Assembly: GCA_903842505.1 (NCBI GenBank)
Contig: CAIMMI010000078.1
Coordinates: forward strand, 1 to 36,853
Direction of reading: 5' to 3'
Origin: an uncultured Verrucomicrobiota bacterium
Lineage (GTDB): Bacteria; Verrucomicrobiota; Verrucomicrobiia; Limisphaerales; UBA9464
Length of the DNA: 36,853 bases
Below, piece after piece: positions 18,237-25,931 of the stretch (position 1 is its first letter; each line of letters opens with the position of its first letter). Made by a program: the position numbers and the translations under genes. The notes under the pieces are model-generated. The model had not been told where the DNA came from, made no database searches, and saw only the letters and a program-made list of their open reading frames with translations.

Positions 18237-18629
18237 GTGAAGATCGCATTGACCTGGTTGGTGGCGGCCATGACGGCCTGTTTGGCGATGACGGTGGTCG
18301 CATCCTCTCCCAAGAAGGGGAAATCGAAGCTCCGGCATGTTGTCGCGTTCAAGTTCAAGGAATCGGCAAGTGCTCAGGACATCCGACGCGTCGAGGATGC
18401 GTTCGCGGCTTTGAAGGGAAAGATTCCCCAGATCCAAGCCTTTGAATCGGGCGTCAACAACAGCCCGGAAGGGCTCAACAAGGGCTGCACCCACGGCTAC
18501 ATCCTGACCTTCAACACGGAGAAGGACCGGGATGTGTACCTGGTGCACCCCGATCACGTTGAGTTCGGCAAGTTGGTCAAGCCCCTGCTGGCGGACGTCT
18601 TCGTGATCGATTTCTGGAATCGGGACTGA
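18237..18629 (+). CDS. Secreted Dabb-family (stress-responsive alpha/beta-barrel) protein
   Basis: A protein of about 130 residues with an N-terminal signal-like hydrophobic stretch (MKIALTWLVAAMTACLAM) and then a Dabb domain beginning LRHVVAFKFKESAS and ending DVFVIDFW. The domain has the usual strand pattern and the conserved HPDHVEF segment. Dabb proteins are small dimeric ferredoxin-like barrels, often of unknown substrate. I chose the GTG at 18237 because it starts right at the signal peptide. The open frame extends upstream to an ATG at 18138, but that extension is Arg/Ser-rich and unlike a leader, and a later ATG at 18270 is also possible. It is convergent with the Nudix gene, whose stop lies 14 nt away. 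Confidence 0.8.
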   Translation: MKIALTWLVAAMTACLAMTVVASSPKKGKSKLRHVVAFKFKESASAQDIRRVEDAFAALKGKIPQIQAFESGVNNSPEGLNKGCTHGYILTFNTEKDRDVYLVHPDHVEFGKLVKPLLADVFVIDFWNRD

Positions 18630-18645
18630 CCCCGGGCCGGGGTCA
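18627..18645. terminator. Palindromic hairpin shared by two convergent genes
   Basis: TGACCCCGGGCCGGGGTCA is a perfect inverted repeat with a single central base. Its first three bases are the stop codon of the Dabb gene, and its last three are, on the other strand, the stop codon of the Nudix gene. It can fold in transcripts from either side. No T-run follows on either strand, so it is not a canonical intrinsic terminator. It may act as a bidirectional mRNA 3'-end or pausing hairpin. The structure is certain, the role inferred. Confidence 0.6.
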
Positions 18646-19158
18646 GGAGTGGGAGGCCAGCTTGCCAACCAGGGATCCGGTGAGGCGGTCCAGCAGCGGG
18701 TGCTGTGAGATCTTCAGCCGCTCACGGGCTGCCGCGAGGGTGAAAAATCCGGCTCGGTCAATCTCCGGCCAGTCAGCCCAGTTTCCCGAGCCGGGCGGCC
18801 ATTCAATCTGGACCAGATTGCTCTGGATCGGTCGGTCGGCGTCGTAGTCTCCGGCAAACGCCCAGGCGTGGACGGTTTTTCCACCCTTTTGCCGGATCGA
18901 CCCCAACTCCGTGTAGGGGCCCGTCGGCTTGATGCCGACTTCCTCCTCGAATTCTCGGATCGCTGCGGCCAAAAGATCCTCGCCGTGCTCCAATTCGCCC
19001 TTGGGAATGGTCCAGACATCGTAATCCCGATTCGGGAACCAAGGCCCGCCGGGGTGCGCAATGAAGACTTCCACCTCTCCACCGGTGATCCTGTACATCA
19101 ACAGGCCCGCGCTGACGCGAGCCCTGCGGTGTCGGTTACTGGCGGTGTAGACGGCCAT
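18643..19158 (-). CDS. Nudix hydrolase, COG4119-like
   Basis: A 171-residue cytoplasmic hydrolase of nucleoside diphosphates linked to another moiety. The complete Nudix box runs from Gly54 to Ile76 with all key residues: G54, E60, the REFEEE core at 68-73 and the closing VGI. The N-terminal pattern SAGLLMYR and HPGGPWF with WTIPKGE matches the COG4119 group of predicted NTP pyrophosphohydrolases. The substrate is unknown. The ATG at 19158 is supported by the conserved N-terminus. It is transcribed away from ribBA, with 161 nt between the two starts, so any promoters there are divergent. Confidence 0.92.
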   Translation of the reverse strand: MAVYTASNRHRRARVSAGLLMYRITGGEVEVFIAHPGGPWFPNRDYDVWTIPKGELEHGEDLLAAAIREFEEEVGIKPTGPYTELGSIRQKGGKTVHAWAFAGDYDADRPIQSNLVQIEWPPGSGNWADWPEIDRAGFFTLAAARERLKISQHPLLDRLTGSLVGKLASHS

Positions 19159-19319
19159 GGAATGAGTTGGCGCGGCTCCGGGAACTGAACCGGATCACGC
19201 CCTTCTCCGATACCTTACCAGAATCAGGCGAAAGGGTGCAACCGCTGCGGCCTCGGCTTGGCTGGAGTTCCAGCGATTCCCTTGGCACTCGCGGGTCGGC
19301 CTTCTTACTCTCGCCAAGG

Positions 19320-20522
19320 ATGCGTACGGAGGCTTTCGATAAAATTGAGGCAGTGATTGCCGACCTCAAGAAGGGGCGGATGGTCATCGTGGTCGATGAT
19401 GAGGATCGCGAGAACGAGGGGGATCTGTTGATGGCCGGAGAGGCGGCCACGCCCGAGGCTGTCAATTTCATGGCGCGGTTCGGACGGGGTTTGATCTGTG
19501 TGCCGGCAACGAGCGAGCGACTCCAGCAGTTGGGAATCGAGGAGATGGTCTCGCGGAATCAGGACTCCCTGAAGACCGACTTTCAGGTCAGTGTCGACGC
19601 GGCTGTAGGTGTTGGGACCGGCATCAGTGCGGGCGATCGAGCGCGGACGATTCAGGTCATGTGTGACCCGACAGCCACCCCCGCGGATCTCCGGAAACCT
19701 GGGCATGTATTCCCCCTCCGCGCCAAGTCCGGCGGTGTCTTGCGGCGGGCTGGGCATACGGAGGCGGCCGTGGATCTGGCGCGTCTCGCCGGGTTTCGAC
19801 CGGTGGGAGTGATCTGCGAGATCATGAACGATGACGGGACGATGGCCCGGCTCCCGGAGCTTCGAAAGTTTGCAAAACGGCACCGGTTGAAGCTCTGCGC
19901 CATCGCGGATCTGATCCGTTTCCGGAGAACTCGCGAAAAGTTGGTGGAACGGATTGAAACCATCCGGATGCCGACGGATTACGGCGATTTCTCGCTTCAC
20001 CTTTATGAGTCCAAGTCGGAGGGCCAGAGCCATCTGGCGTTGGTGAAGGGCGATCCCAAGGGCAAGGAAGGAGTGCTTGTCCGGGTTCACAGCGAGTGCC
20101 TGACCGGGGATGTCTTCGGGTCAAGACGATGTGATTGCGGACCCCAGTTGCACGCGGCCATGGAGAGGGTCGCGAAGGAGGGTTGCGGGGTAATCCTCTA
20201 CATGCGGCAGGAGGGACGGGGGATTGGCCTGGCTCCCAAGATCAAGGCGTACAAGCTTCAGGAACAGGGATTGGACACGGTGGATGCCAACCTCCGGTTG
20301 GGATTTGGAATGGACCTCCGGGACTACGGGATCGGGGCCCAGATGCTCGTTGACCTTGGCCTGAAGTCCATCCGCCTCCTGACCAACAATCCCAAGAAGG
20401 TTGTCGGATTGCAGGGATACGGCCTTGAGATCTTGGAGCAACTTCCGATTCGGGTTCGATCTAACCCTCACAATGAGAGCTACTTGAAAACGAAGCGGGA
20501 TCGCATGGGCCATTCCTTGTAG
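19320..20522 (+). CDS. ribBA: Bifunctional DHBP synthase/GTP cyclohydrolase II RibBA
   Basis: Supplies both precursors of riboflavin: 3,4-dihydroxy-2-butanone 4-phosphate from ribulose 5-phosphate, and the pyrimidine from GTP. The 400-residue length is standard. The N-terminal RibB domain has [11 protein letters not shown] near residues 24-34 and RAGHTEA near 143. The RibA domain has the zinc cysteines in [17 protein letters not shown] near 260-275, RQEGRGIGL near 297-305 and TNNPKK near 355. The open frame extends 51 codons upstream of the ATG at 19320, but family alignment begins at [16 protein letters not shown], so the upstream part is rejected. ribH follows 9 nt downstream. No FMN riboswitch is visible upstream. 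Confidence 0.96.
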   Translation: MRTEAFDKIEAVIADLKKGRMVIVVDDEDRENEGDLLMAGEAATPEAVNFMARFGRGLICVPATSERLQQLGIEEMVSRNQDSLKTDFQVSVDAAVGVGTGISAGDRARTIQVMCDPTATPADLRKPGHVFPLRAKSGGVLRRAGHTEAAVDLARLAGFRPVGVICEIMNDDGTMARLPELRKFAKRHRLKLCAIADLIRFRRTREKLVERIETIRMPTDYGDFSLHLYESKSEGQSHLALVKGDPKGKEGVLVRVHSECLTGDVFGSRRCDCGPQLHAAMERVAKEGCGVILYMRQEGRGIGLAPKIKAYKLQEQGLDTVDANLRLGFGMDLRDYGIGAQMLVDLGLKSIRLLTNNPKKVVGLQGYGLEILEQLPIRVRSNPHNESYLKTKRDRMGHSL

Positions 20523-20531
20523 GGTAATCGC

Positions 20532-21011
20532 ATGCTGAAGATCCAGAAGCCCCGGAAGAAGTCGGGAGCAGGTTTGCGGATTGCCATCGTGGCGTCCCGG
20601 TACAACGAACTCTATGTGGACGGGATGCTCGACGCGGCACGTGGGCACCTCGCCAAGGCTGGGGCCACGGTGGAAGAGGTTCGTGTTCCGGGAGCGTTTG
20701 AAATCCCTGTCGCGGTCTCATGCTTGCTGAAGCGGGGGGAAGGGCGGCCTGACGCCGTTCTCTGCCTGGGGTTGATCTGGGTGGGGGAGACGTTTCACGC
20801 GCAGCACATTGGGGAGGCCGTAACCTCGGCCTTGATGGCCTTGCAGGTGGAAGCAGCGGTGCCCTGCATCCACGAGGTCCTCACTGTCCGCAGCGAGGAA
20901 CAGGCCCGGGCGCGGTGTCTGGATCCCAAAACCAACCGCGGCTTGGAGGCTGCAGCGACCGCGCTCGAAATGGGGAGGTTGGTGAAGGACCTTGGAATGG
21001 GAGGGAAGTGA
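20532..21011 (+). CDS. ribH: 6,7-dimethyl-8-ribityllumazine synthase RibH
   Basis: Condenses the butanone phosphate made by RibB with the ribitylamino-pyrimidine to give lumazine, the penultimate step of riboflavin synthesis. At 159 residues it is family length. Visible signatures are VASRYNELYVDGMLDAA (about 17-33) for substrate binding, VPGAFEIPVA (about 56-65), the active-site loop GETFHAQHIGEAV, and ARCLDPKTNRGLEAA at the end. It starts 9 nt after ribBA, forming a two-gene riboflavin operon. RibD and RibE are not in the window. The enzyme should form a 60-subunit or pentameric shell, which the sequence alone cannot resolve. Confidence 0.95.
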   Translation: MLKIQKPRKKSGAGLRIAIVASRYNELYVDGMLDAARGHLAKAGATVEEVRVPGAFEIPVAVSCLLKRGEGRPDAVLCLGLIWVGETFHAQHIGEAVTSALMALQVEAAVPCIHEVLTVRSEEQARARCLDPKTNRGLEAAATALEMGRLVKDLGMGGK

Positions 21012-21047
21012 ATTCAGGAGGGCGGAATGCCGTCCTTGGATGAGCTT

Positions 21048-21061
21048 GTGAAAATTTTCAC
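21048..21061. promoter_or_regulatory. Perfect 14-bp palindrome, possible operator
   Basis: GTGAAAATTTTCAC is a perfect palindrome with an AT-rich centre, 76 bases upstream of the cupredoxin start and after the ribH stop. Its half-site TTTTCAC recurs in the hairpin at 21104-21121. Two-fold symmetric sites like this are typical targets of dimeric repressors. The regulator is unknown, and chance is not excluded. Confidence 0.4.
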
Positions 21062-21072
21062 GCAATACTTGC

Positions 21073-21087
21073 CGCTCTTTCAGAGCG
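21073..21087. terminator. Short hairpin between ribH and the cupredoxin gene
   Basis: CGCTCT, loop TTC, AGAGCG is a perfect six-base-pair stem. It lies 62 bases after the ribH stop. No T-run follows, so termination is weakly supported. It could instead be a leader hairpin of the next gene. Confidence 0.35.
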
Positions 21088-21103
21088 ACAGTAGCGTTCA
21101 CTG

Positions 21104-21121
21104 GATTTTCACCGGAAAATC
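21104..21121 (+). promoter_or_regulatory. Leader hairpin just before the cupredoxin ribosome binding region
   Basis: GATTTTC, loop ACCG, GAAAATC is a perfect seven-base-pair stem ending 15 bases before the ATG at 21137. The purine-rich AGAGAGAAG stretch that likely serves as ribosome binding site follows directly. A stem here could modulate translation or protect the mRNA 5' end. It also repeats the TTTTCAC word of the palindrome at 21048-21061. Confidence 0.4.
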
Positions 21122-21136
21122 AACAAGAGAGAAGCC

Positions 21137-21835
21137 ATGAAGCAATTGATTCACCTTGCCGCCCTGGTTGCCGGGTCGGCCTCCGTCCTCGCGGGCGACG
21201 TCACGGGCATCGTTACCCTCAAAGGCACGCCACCGGCCGAGAAGCCGATTGCGCCGCTCGCAGCCGATCCCAACTGCGGCAAGGCCGCAAAGGGGCCGGT
21301 CAACACCCGCCACTACGTCGTGGGTTCCGGCGGTGGACTTGGAAACGTGTTTGTCTACGTCAAGGGCGGTCTGGAAGGGAAGAAGTTCGAGGCCCCGGCG
21401 ACGAAGGCGGTCATTGATCAGGTGGCCTGCCTGTATGAGCCCTACATGATCGGAGCCCAGGCTGGCCAGGCGGTCGAGATCCGTAACAGCGACGCGTTCC
21501 TGCACAACGTCAACTTCATGAAGTCTGAAGCTGGCAACACCACGTTCAACTTTGCCCAAGGGGCCGGGGCGAAGCCTGTCGAAAAGACCTTTGTCAACCA
21601 GGAGGTCTTCGCAAAGCTGCAGTGCAATGTGCATCCTTGGATGTTTGGCTACGTGGGCGTGTCGGCCACTCCGTACTTTGCTGTGACGGACAAGGATGGA
21701 AAGTTCACCCTCAAGGGCCTGCCTGCCGGCAAGTATACCGTGGCCTTCAAGCACCTGAAGGCCGGTGAAGTGACCCAGGAGCTCGAGGTCAAGGATTCGG
21801 GCGCCGAGGTCAAGGCCACGCTCGAGGTCAAGTAG
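21137..21835 (+). CDS. Periplasmic cupredoxin with C-terminal carboxypeptidase-regulatory-like domain
   Basis: A 232-residue exported protein. The signal peptide ends near residue 20 (SVLAG/D). The middle has a plastocyanin-like type 1 copper site with His123 (FLHNV), Cys163, His166 and Met169 in CNVHPWM. The short C-x2-H-x2-M loop is the amicyanin spacing. Residues 176-232 (YFAVTDKDGKFTLKGLPAGKYTV) form a transthyretin-like beta-sandwich, as in carboxypeptidase regulatory domains. Cupredoxins carry single electrons, so this one may feed or interact with the oxidase encoded downstream, or help deliver copper; neither is proven. It lies between ribH and heme A synthase, with its own leader structures and a strong hairpin after it, so it is probably a separate transcription unit. 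Confidence 0.85.
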   Translation: MKQLIHLAALVAGSASVLAGDVTGIVTLKGTPPAEKPIAPLAADPNCGKAAKGPVNTRHYVVGSGGGLGNVFVYVKGGLEGKKFEAPATKAVIDQVACLYEPYMIGAQAGQAVEIRNSDAFLHNVNFMKSEAGNTTFNFAQGAGAKPVEKTFVNQEVFAKLQCNVHPWMFGYVGVSATPYFAVTDKDGKFTLKGLPAGKYTVAFKHLKAGEVTQELEVKDSGAEVKATLEVK

Positions 21836-21858
21836 CCTCTGTTTCGTAGTCAACGTTG

Positions 21859-21899
21859 TGCCGCCGCGGGTCCTCCCGCGGCGGGCATCCTATATTGTT
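21859..21899 (+). terminator. Likely terminator after the cupredoxin gene
   Basis: CCGCCGCGGG (21861-21870), loop TCCT, CCCGCGGCGG (21875-21884) is a perfect ten-base-pair GC-rich stem starting 25 bases after the stop codon. It is followed by TATATTGTTT, a weak T-rich stretch. The stem is strong, the tail imperfect, so partial termination is possible. Confidence 0.6.
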
Positions 21900-21928
21900 T
21901 CGGCGATGGATGTGGTTTGAGGTGGGTC

Positions 21929-21943
21929 AATTTCCCTGAAATT
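21929..21943 (+). promoter_or_regulatory. Small inverted repeat abutting the ctaA start
   Basis: AATTTC, loop CCT, GAAATT ends two bases before the ATG at 21946. It occupies the place where a ribosome binding site would be, and no clear Shine-Dalgarno sequence is seen. It could be an operator half-pair or an mRNA structure affecting translation of the oxidase genes. The stem is short and AT-rich, so this is tentative. Confidence 0.3.
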
Positions 21944-21945
21944 CC

Positions 21946-23040
21946 ATGGGGTCGCGAGTGAACCAGCTTGCTGTTGGGACGGGTGTCCACGCTTTCGCCG
22001 TGTTTACTGCGATGTGGGCCCTGCTGGTCATTTCGATCGGGGGCTTGGTGACGTCGAAGGGGGTGGGAATGTCCGTGCCCGATTGGCCCACGACCTACGG
22101 TTACAACATGTTCTTCTTCCCCGTCCGACTTTGGGAGGGTGGAATCTTTCATGAGCATCTGCATCGGTTGGTCGCGAGCGCTCTAGGTCTGTGGACCGTC
22201 ATCCTTGCCGCGTGGATCACCGCGGTTCGGGCTGATCGGTCGGTGAGGTTGCTTGGGTGGGCCGCGGTCGTGGCGGTGGTTATCCAAGGGTTGTTGGGCG
22301 GAAAGCGGGTTCTGCTGAATAGCGTGGATGTTCTGGGCATACCCGGATCTGTCTTCTTCGGTGTGCTTCACGCCATGCTGGCACAGTTGTTTTTTGCCCT
22401 CCTTTGCACGATCGCCTTGATGACCGGTCGGGGATGGAAGCAATTGGTAGCAAAGGTCGCAGAGGCTCCGCCGGGCCGGGGTTGGATATATCTGATGCTG
22501 GTCGCGGGGGTAATCCTGCAATTGGCAGTCGCTGCGTCGATGCGACACCAGCACGCAGGTCTTGCAATCCCGGATTTCCCCTTGGCCTACGGTCGGGTTT
22601 TGCCTCCAACCGATCCGTCTTTCCTCGACCAGGTGAACCAGCGCCGACTGGGCGTCGTCGACGATGCACCCATCACGGCGTTTCAGGTCTGGCTGCAAAT
22701 GGGGCACCGGGGATTGGCCGTGCTTTTGGTTGGTCTCGTGGGGTTCCTGGCGTTTGCATCGCCTCACGAGCCGCGTGTTTGGAGGCTTTCCATCCGTTGG
22801 TTGTCAGCGCTTTTTGGAATCCAGTTTTGCCTGGGAGCCGCCACCATTTGGTCCAACAAGGCGGCCGATATCGCCACGGCCCATGTCGCTACTGGGGCAT
22901 CGATACTGGCGGGATGCTTCGTTATGGCTTTTGCCCGGTTCTCGGGCGAACGCCAAAGGAAGAAGAGATTCCAACCTTGCCCCAAGTCCTCCTGCCTTCT
23001 AAAAAGCCCCGCCGAGCCGGCAGGTGGCCAGCTCGTGTAG
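21946..23040 (+). CDS. ctaA: Heme A synthase, COX15/CtaA family
   Basis: Oxidises the C8 methyl of heme O to a formyl group to make heme A for the aa3-type oxidase, in the cytoplasmic membrane. The 364-residue protein has eight hydrophobic segments. The conserved heme-ligand histidines are visible in HEHLHR (69-74), MRHQHAG in the middle, GHRGLAV and TAHVATG near the C-terminus. The pattern GGLVTSKGVGMSVPDWPTTYG is diagnostic of COX15/CtaA. The C-terminal tail is basic. It heads the oxidase cluster, and ctaB starts within a few bases of its stop. The ATG at 21946 fits the conserved N-terminus. Confidence 0.93.
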   Translation: MGSRVNQLAVGTGVHAFAVFTAMWALLVISIGGLVTSKGVGMSVPDWPTTYGYNMFFFPVRLWEGGIFHEHLHRLVASALGLWTVILAAWITAVRADRSVRLLGWAAVVAVVIQGLLGGKRVLLNSVDVLGIPGSVFFGVLHAMLAQLFFALLCTIALMTGRGWKQLVAKVAEAPPGRGWIYLMLVAGVILQLAVAASMRHQHAGLAIPDFPLAYGRVLPPTDPSFLDQVNQRRLGVVDDAPITAFQVWLQMGHRGLAVLLVGLVGFLAFASPHEPRVWRLSIRWLSALFGIQFCLGAATIWSNKAADIATAHVATGASILAGCFVMAFARFSGERQRKKRFQPCPKSSCLLKSPAEPAGGQLV

Positions 23041-23044
23041 CAAG

Positions 23045-24112
23045 ATGTCGATCAAGTCTCCCATTGAAGCGGTCCAGCAGGTTGCAGAACCCATGTCTGC
23101 ACGTGCATCCGTGGGTACTTGGTGCGAGCTCTTCAAGGCTAGGCTCACCACCCTTGTTCTCCTGACCACTGCGGTAGGATACTGGTTCGCAAACCATGAG
23201 TCTGCCCTGGGATCGGGATTCTGGCTCGCTTTGGTTGGAACCGGGCTTCTCGCTGCGGGTGCCGCTGCGCTCAATCAGTACTGGGAAAGGGCCTCCGATG
23301 CGCTCATGCAGCGAACGGCCTCCCGTCCCATACCCAGTGGAGCGATCGAGCCTGCCTTGGCCTTGGCGGTTGGCGTGGTGCTGTCGATGGTTGGCATGCT
23401 GGAGCTCACTTTCCTCATAAATCCCCTGACCGGACTGCTGGGGATGCTGACACTGGCCAGTTATGTGTTCGTCTACACGCCCCTCAAGCGTCGGACGACC
23501 CTGAACACGCTGGTTGGGGCTGTGCCGGGAGCTTTGCCCCCGTTGATGGGTTGGACAGCCGCAACGGGTGAGTTTGGAACCGGTGGCTGGGTTCTGTTCA
23601 CCATCCTCTTCTTCTGGCAATTGCCCCACTTCATGGCGATCGCGTGGCTTTACCGCGAGGACTACGCCCGCGCGGGATTCCGGATGCTTCCGGTTGAGGA
23701 CGAGACCGGGCTGAGGACTGGTGCCACCGCCGTCCGACATACGGTTGCCCTGATCGCCTTCAGCCTCGCTCCCGTTGCTCTTGGATTGGCTGGGCGATGG
23801 TACGCCGCCTTTGCGGTGGTGGGCGGGATTGCCTTTCTCGGTTGTGCCATCGTCTTCGCGAGTCACCTCAGTCGCCAATCCGCCAGACGGCTGTTCTTCG
23901 CCAGCATCCTCTACCTGCCCATGATTCTGGGGGCTTTGGTAGCCGACAAGGCCAAGCAAGTCACACCCCTCGCCACTCGACAGACTGTTATGGCCTCCCG
24001 CCAGCGCGTCCCGTTCGAGCAGGCCTCCATTTCAACACCCTCAGCGAGCTCGAGTAGCCCTGAATCGAGAACCAAGAAGCCACGTTTTGAATTTCTGAAC
24101 ACCACTCCATGA
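23045..24112 (+). CDS. ctaB: Protoheme IX farnesyltransferase (heme O synthase)
   Basis: Attaches farnesyl to the heme B vinyl group to give heme O, the substrate of CtaA. The 355-residue membrane protein has about nine helices. The first polyprenyl-binding motif is N-x3-E-R-A-S-D-x-x-M-Q-R-T-A-S-R-P (about residues 77-93 from this start). The second loop holds HFMAIAWLYREDYARAGFRMLP. I chose the ATG at 23045. An in-frame GTG at 23024 would overlap ctaA by 17 bases, and another ATG at 23092 is possible. A Ser-rich tail of about 40 residues after the last helix is not typical. The stop overlaps the ctaD ATG by 4 nt. Confidence 0.93.
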   Translation: MSIKSPIEAVQQVAEPMSARASVGTWCELFKARLTTLVLLTTAVGYWFANHESALGSGFWLALVGTGLLAAGAAALNQYWERASDALMQRTASRPIPSGAIEPALALAVGVVLSMVGMLELTFLINPLTGLLGMLTLASYVFVYTPLKRRTTLNTLVGAVPGALPPLMGWTAATGEFGTGGWVLFTILFFWQLPHFMAIAWLYREDYARAGFRMLPVEDETGLRTGATAVRHTVALIAFSLAPVALGLAGRWYAAFAVVGGIAFLGCAIVFASHLSRQSARRLFFASILYLPMILGALVADKAKQVTPLATRQTVMASRQRVPFEQASISTPSASSSSPESRTKKPRFEFLNTTP

Positions 24113-25905
24113 GCACAGCTACCAGTCATCCGAACAGTGCTGCGCACGAGCACGCTGTGGAACATCACCACGAGCCAGGCTTCTGGCAGAAGTACATCTT
24201 CAGCACGGATCACAAGATGATCGGCATCCAGTACGGGCTGACGTCGTTGGGTTTCCTGCTTTTCGGCTTCTTCCTGGTGATGTGTATGCGATTCCAGTTG
24301 GCCAATCCAGGAGCGCCCATTCCGGTCTTCGGACGCCTCCTGGAAGCCATTCTTGGCGACACGGCCAAGGGCGGTGTGATCTCAGGCGACCTTTATAATT
24401 CGTTCGGCGCCATGCACGGGACCATCATGGTCTTCCTCGCGGTGGTGCCCCTCGCCTTCGGAGCGTTTGGCAACTACGTGACACCTTTGCAGATCGGTGC
24501 TCCGGACATGGCCTTCCCCCGGCTCAATATGGCGAGCTATCACCTCTTCTTCTGGGGTGGGGTTCTGATGCTCGCCTCGTTCTTCGTTCCGGGCGGCACC
24601 GCGAAGTCGGGTTGGACCTCATACTCTCCGCTAGCCACGATCGCCGAGTTCGAGAAGCCCTTCAACGGGCAGACCATGTGGCTTATCGGCATGGTTACCC
24701 TGATCACCTCCTCGTTGCTCGGTGCGGTCAACTTCATCACCACCATCATCCAGTTGCGGGCGCGTGGGATGAGCTGGATGCGGCTGCCATTCTTTGTGTG
24801 GGCTCAGTTTGTGACCGGATTCCTGCTGCTGCTGGCATTCCCCCCCTTGGAGGCTGCAGGTGTGCTTCAGTTGGCGGATAACCTTTTCCACACATCATTC
24901 TTCCTGCCTAACGGGTTGGTCATCTCGGGGCAGCAGCTCCCCGTCAGTGGCGGCGGAAGCCCCTTGCTCTGGCAGCACCTCTTCTGGTTCCTGGGTCACC
25001 CTGAGGTTTACGTCCTGATCCTCCCAGCCATGGGCGTGGTCTCCGAGATCATCGCGAACAACACACGCAAGCCGCTCTGGGGCTACAAGTCGATGGTGTA
25101 TGCGACGATGAGCATTGGCTTCCTGAGCTTCATCGTGTGGGCGCATCACATGTATCTGACGGGAATGGGGACAAAGGTTTCCACCTTCTTCCAAACGACG
25201 ACCATGATGATCTCGATCCCCTCGGTGATGATCCTCACGGCACTGTTCGTTTCCCTGTGGGGTGGATCCATCCGCTTCAACACACCGATGCTGTTCGCTT
25301 TGGCGTTCCTCCCCATGTTTGGCATTGGCGGGCTCACGGGGCTTCCTCTGGGATTCAATGCTTCGGACATCTACCTGCATGACTCCTACTATGTTATCGG
25401 GCACTTCCACTACGTTGTGGCGCCCGGGACAATCTTCGGACTCTTTGCGGGAATCTACTTCTGGTATCCCAAGATGACCGGACGGTACATGAGTGAGATC
25501 CTGGGCAAGATACACTTCTGGTTCTCGCTCATCGGGATGAACCTCATCTTCGCTCCGATGTTCATTCAGGGCATCAAGGGCATGTCGCGGCGGATGGCGG
25601 ACGGCGGTACCACGTACTTCGGGGCGGATGACATCGCGCTCACGCTGAACAAGTCCATCACCCATGCTGGCGTATTGCTCGCGTTGGCTCAGATCCCGTT
25701 CATCATCAACATCTTCATGAGTATTCGCACAGGCAAGAAGGTTGAAAATGACAACCCTTGGGGTGCGACGACTCTGGACTGGGCAACTCCCACTCCGCCG
25801 CCACACGGGAACTTCACATCAGAACCCGTCGTGTACCGTGGGCCCTACGAATACAGCGCTCCTGGAGCCAAGCTCGACTACCTGCCGCAGGACAAGAAGC
25901 CCTGA
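24109..25905 (+). CDS. ctaD: Cytochrome c oxidase subunit I (A-type heme-copper oxidase)
   Basis: The catalytic subunit that reduces O2 at a heme a3-CuB centre and pumps protons. At 598 residues it has the usual 12 helices plus a C-terminal tail. Metal ligands are all present: His103 and His434 for heme a, His432 for heme a3, His297, His346 and His347 for CuB, with Tyr301 for the His-Tyr crosslink. The D-channel residues Asp133 and Asn140 and the pathway Glu299 (HPEVY) are present, an A1-type set. The K-channel lysine is not: the usual P-T-G-x-K is IPSVMI, with Ile375 in its place (see findings). The N-terminus is His-rich. The start overlaps ctaB by 4 nt. Confidence 0.97.
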   Translation: MSTATSHPNSAAHEHAVEHHHEPGFWQKYIFSTDHKMIGIQYGLTSLGFLLFGFFLVMCMRFQLANPGAPIPVFGRLLEAILGDTAKGGVISGDLYNSFGAMHGTIMVFLAVVPLAFGAFGNYVTPLQIGAPDMAFPRLNMASYHLFFWGGVLMLASFFVPGGTAKSGWTSYSPLATIAEFEKPFNGQTMWLIGMVTLITSSLLGAVNFITTIIQLRARGMSWMRLPFFVWAQFVTGFLLLLAFPPLEAAGVLQLADNLFHTSFFLPNGLVISGQQLPVSGGGSPLLWQHLFWFLGHPEVYVLILPAMGVVSEIIANNTRKPLWGYKSMVYATMSIGFLSFIVWAHHMYLTGMGTKVSTFFQTTTMMISIPSVMILTALFVSLWGGSIRFNTPMLFALAFLPMFGIGGLTGLPLGFNASDIYLHDSYYVIGHFHYVVAPGTIFGLFAGIYFWYPKMTGRYMSEILGKIHFWFSLIGMNLIFAPMFIQGIKGMSRRMADGGTTYFGADDIALTLNKSITHAGVLLALAQIPFIINIFMSIRTGKKVENDNPWGATTLDWATPTPPPHGNFTSEPVVYRGPYEYSAPGAKLDYLPQDKKP

Positions 25906-25931
25906 GTTCGTCATCCTGAAATTCCAATAAT

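Noticed and set aside
19167-19319. Upstream extension of ribBA from an earlier ATG
   Set aside because: The extra 51 residues have no family match, and the conserved RibB N-terminus begins at the ATG at 19320.
19159-19319. Possible FMN riboswitch ahead of ribBA
   Set aside because: The conserved RFN element words are not seen in this stretch.
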